Assembly (NCBI GenBank): GCA_020403265.1
Contig: JADBXZ010000044.1
Span: 53,330 to 117,329, forward strand
Origin: Bacteroidota bacterium
GTDB taxonomy: Bacteria; Bacteroidota; Bacteroidia; B-17B0; Aurantibacillaceae
Length of the DNA stretch: 64,000 nucleotides
Direction of reading: 5' to 3'
Positions 61,796 to 64,000 of this stretch are shown in pieces. How positions within the stretch are numbered: the stretch's first letter is position 1; each line of letters opens with the position of its first letter. The notes below the pieces were generated by a model. It did not search any database, had not been told where the DNA came from, and worked only from the letters and a program-made list of their open reading frames with translations. Made by a program: the position numbers and the translations under genes.

Positions 61796-63778
61796 ATGAA
61801 TTTTAGATTGTTCATTTTAATTATCTATTATTTAATTTTGCCATTGCTTGTTGTTGCACAAAACAGAGAAAGCGATTCTATTCGAACATTACTGCATCAG
61901 ACCGCTAATGACACAAATAAAGTAAAATGCCTCTATCGGTTAGCTTATTTATTAAGATCAGACTCTTCTAAAGCTGCATTTAAATATTGTCAACAGGCTA
62001 TCTATCTTAGCAAACAATTTAATTACGAAAGAGGATTAGCATCAGCATATAATAATTTAGGAGCCATTTATGATGAAATTGGCGACAAAGAAAAAGCCGT
62101 TGAGAGTTTTGTAAGCGCCTTTGAATTGAAAAAAAAATTGAAAGACTCTAAATCCTTGGCAACAACCCTTGCAAACATAGGTGTAATTTACAAACGGGAT
62201 AAAGACTATAAAAATGCCTTTCGGTATTATCAACTTGCGTTATTATATGCTTCAAAAACTTCCAACCAGTCCTTATTGGATAATCTAAACTACAATATTG
62301 GTAATTTGTATAAAGCCACAGGAAATAATGATTCTGCATTGCACCATTACAATAAGGTTGAACAAAATTGTATTAACCGTCGCGACACCGGATTATACAT
62401 AAAGCTTATAAAACAAAAAGTTTATGCATTAGTTAATTCAAAAAAGAAAAACGATGCGTTAATTGTTTTAAAAAACACTAGTGCTAACTACAAGGACTAC
62501 TTAATAAAAAATAACCTTTATTTTCATAACTTACTATTTGCATTTTGTTATTTAGAAAAAGACAATATCGACTCGGCGAAAACCTATCTTGAAAAAATTA
62601 AACTCACGGCCAAAGATTCATCAGACAAAGAATTTTTGTTAGAAAATTATGAGTTAAAGGCGAGCTATTATCACAAATTAAGCACCAAACAACCTACCAT
62701 ACAAAATTTAAAGAATGCATATCACTTCAGGGAACTGCAACTTCAAGTCATCAATCAAATGAACGATAAACAAAACTCTAAAGCACTTTCAAATAGTTTA
62801 TTACAATCCGAAATTAATAATATGGAAATTGAGTTATCTGAAATAAAACACAAAGAAGAACTTGCAAAAGTAAAATCAGGTCAACAAAGGCTTCTTTTAT
62901 CCGTATCGATCATTGGGTTAATAATTATATCGGTTTTATCCTTTTCAATTTTCAAAAAATACAAGGTTCAGAGTAGGCTAAGTGAAGAACTTGGTAAGAA
63001 AAATCATATTATTGAAACAAAAAACGAAGAAATTTTAAGTTCTATTCAATACGCTAAACGCATACAATACACCCTATTAGCGCATGAAGATTTTTTGAAC
63101 ATCCATATTGCAGAATATTTCATCTACTTTAAGCCAAAAGATATTGTTAGTGGTGATTTTTACTGGGCCGCAAAAAAAGAAAATAAATTTTATTTGGCTG
63201 TTTGCGACTCTACAGGTCATGGTGTGCCCGGGGCATTTATGTGTTTGCTCAACATTGGCTTTTTAAGCGAAGCCATTAACGAAAAAGGAATTGAAAAACC
63301 CAATGAGGTATTTAATTTTGTTCGTCAGCGATTAATTGACAACATCAGTAAAGAAGGGCAACAAGATGGGTTTGATGGTATATTAATTTGTATTGATCAT
63401 ACAACCAAACAAATTACCTATGCTGCTGCTAACAACAACCCCGTTCTGATTCAAAATAAAGAGCTTGTTGAACTAGAAGCAGACAAGATGCCGGTTGGCA
63501 TTGGCGAGCGCTCAGTAGATTTTAAGTTATACACCATTAACTCAATGCCGGGTGATACCTTATATTTGTATACCGATGGTTACGCCGACCAGTTTGGCGG
63601 ACCCATTAGCTATCGGGGAGGAAAGAAATTTAAATACAAACAATTAAATGAACTTATTTTAGCAAATAGTGCTAAATCATTAAATGATCAACATCAACTC
63701 TTAAAGCAATCATTTGATGAATGGAAAGGTGATTTAGAACAAGTAGATGATGTGTGCGTAATTGGTTTAAAAATATAA
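61796..63778 (+). CDS. TPR sensor with SpoIIE-type protein phosphatase domain
   Basis: A 660-residue paralogue of the 57930 gene: signal peptide, TPRs (about 40-300), coiled coil, membrane span LLLSVSIIGLIIISVLSFSI (about 364-383), linker SIQYAKRIQYTLLAH, then the PP2C/SpoIIE domain with CDSTGHGVPGAFM, DGFDGILICID and YTDGYADQFGG. It is transcribed divergently from the sigma factor operon, which may suggest a functional link. Both N- and C-terminal parts are intact. Confidence 0.9.
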   Translation: MNFRLFILIIYYLILPLLVVAQNRESDSIRTLLHQTANDTNKVKCLYRLAYLLRSDSSKAAFKYCQQAIYLSKQFNYERGLASAYNNLGAIYDEIGDKEKAVESFVSAFELKKKLKDSKSLATTLANIGVIYKRDKDYKNAFRYYQLALLYASKTSNQSLLDNLNYNIGNLYKATGNNDSALHHYNKVEQNCINRRDTGLYIKLIKQKVYALVNSKKKNDALIVLKNTSANYKDYLIKNNLYFHNLLFAFCYLEKDNIDSAKTYLEKIKLTAKDSSDKEFLLENYELKASYYHKLSTKQPTIQNLKNAYHFRELQLQVINQMNDKQNSKALSNSLLQSEINNMEIELSEIKHKEELAKVKSGQQRLLLSVSIIGLIIISVLSFSIFKKYKVQSRLSEELGKKNHIIETKNEEILSSIQYAKRIQYTLLAHEDFLNIHIAEYFIYFKPKDIVSGDFYWAAKKENKFYLAVCDSTGHGVPGAFMCLLNIGFLSEAINEKGIEKPNEVFNFVRQRLIDNISKEGQQDGFDGILICIDHTTKQITYAAANNNPVLIQNKELVELEADKMPVGIGERSVDFKLYTINSMPGDTLYLYTDGYADQFGGPISYRGGKKFKYKQLNELILANSAKSLNDQHQLLKQSFDEWKGDLEQVDDVCVIGLKI

Positions 63779-63853
63779 AAGACACTTATTTATAATTAAT
63801 TCCCATACCCTTTCAAAACTTATCTATTTAAATCATAAATAAATCTGATTAAC

Positions 63854-63928
63854 CCATTTTATTCATTTGGAAAACCAAATGAATAAACGATGTAAGAAAA
63901 TCAACCATTTGCTCAGAAATACCTGAAA
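63854..63928. repeat. Dispersed 75-bp repeat with perfect 11-bp hairpin, copy 2
   Basis: Reverse-complement match of 5662-5736 (three mismatches over 75 bases), with the same TATTCATTTGG/CCAAATGAATA hairpin at 63860-63885 (loop AAAA here). It lies 75 bases after the last gene in an otherwise gene-free end segment. Confidence 0.8.
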
Positions 63929-64000
63929 TACAGATGTGAAATAAGTAATGGTCCAATTTCGTTTCACTTCATTACACCAAACTTCTTTCTAATCGGTATA

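Overview
The window comes from a low-GC member of the Bacteroidota. The evidence is a gliding/type IX secretion lipoprotein (SprE/PorW-like), a secreted enzyme with a type IX C-terminal sorting tail, TPR-SpoIIE regulators, a menaquinone methyltransferase, and promoters with the Bacteroidota -7 box TAnnTTTG. All functional names below come from reading motifs and family resemblance; no database search was run.

Regions. (1) 1-24.5 kb is ordinary chromosome: two helicases, heptose kinase, menaquinone methylation, hflX, an LpxL-type acyltransferase, tRNA-Asn, a SprE/PorW-like lipoprotein, a trans-sulfuration enzyme, the RNase P RNA, dnaB, ruvX, a type IX-exported cyanophycinase-like peptidase and argS. 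A TPR signalling gene at 19.3-21.0 kb has lost its SpoIIE phosphatase domain. (2) 24.6-33.1 kb is a surface-polysaccharide locus: a Wzm/Wzt-type ABC exporter, a methyltransferase and six glycosyltransferases with overlapping or closely packed starts and stops. (3) 34.4-35.8 kb, between a thiolase and mnmE, is an array of about 120-bp repeats built from two hairpin-forming palindromes, with one small GIY-YIG nuclease gene in the middle. (4) 37.24-45.92 kb is an integrated element in the 3' end of mnmE. It is bounded by a 17-bp direct repeat (TTTTGTATCGGAAAGTA) that rebuilds the last mnmE codons. It carries an integrase, HTH/excisionase-like proteins, a P4/D5-type helicase and a TOPRIM-like protein, but no recognisable capsid or conjugation genes, so it looks satellite-like. 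(5) 46.1-57.8 kb is a defence island. On the + strand are an MqsR-like toxin, an antitoxin with a SocA/Panacea domain, and a HEPN protein. On the - strand is a type I restriction-modification operon (hsdR, DUF1016/PD-(D/E)XK nuclease, AbiF-type HEPN protein with its own structured leader RNA, hsdM, hsdS), followed by a compact triad: HEPN protein, unknown protein with an ssrA-like tail, SecB-like chaperone. (6) 57.9-63.8 kb holds two intact TPR-SpoIIE phosphatases around an ECF sigma factor operon with two small membrane proteins.

The strongest candidate for an undescribed system is the triad at 48638-49996 (putative HEPN toxin, degron-tailed antitoxin, SecB-like chaperone). Next come the GIY-YIG gene within the palindrome array, and the AbiF gene with its leader RNA. 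A 75-bp hairpin-containing repeat occurs once near each end of the window in opposite orientation.
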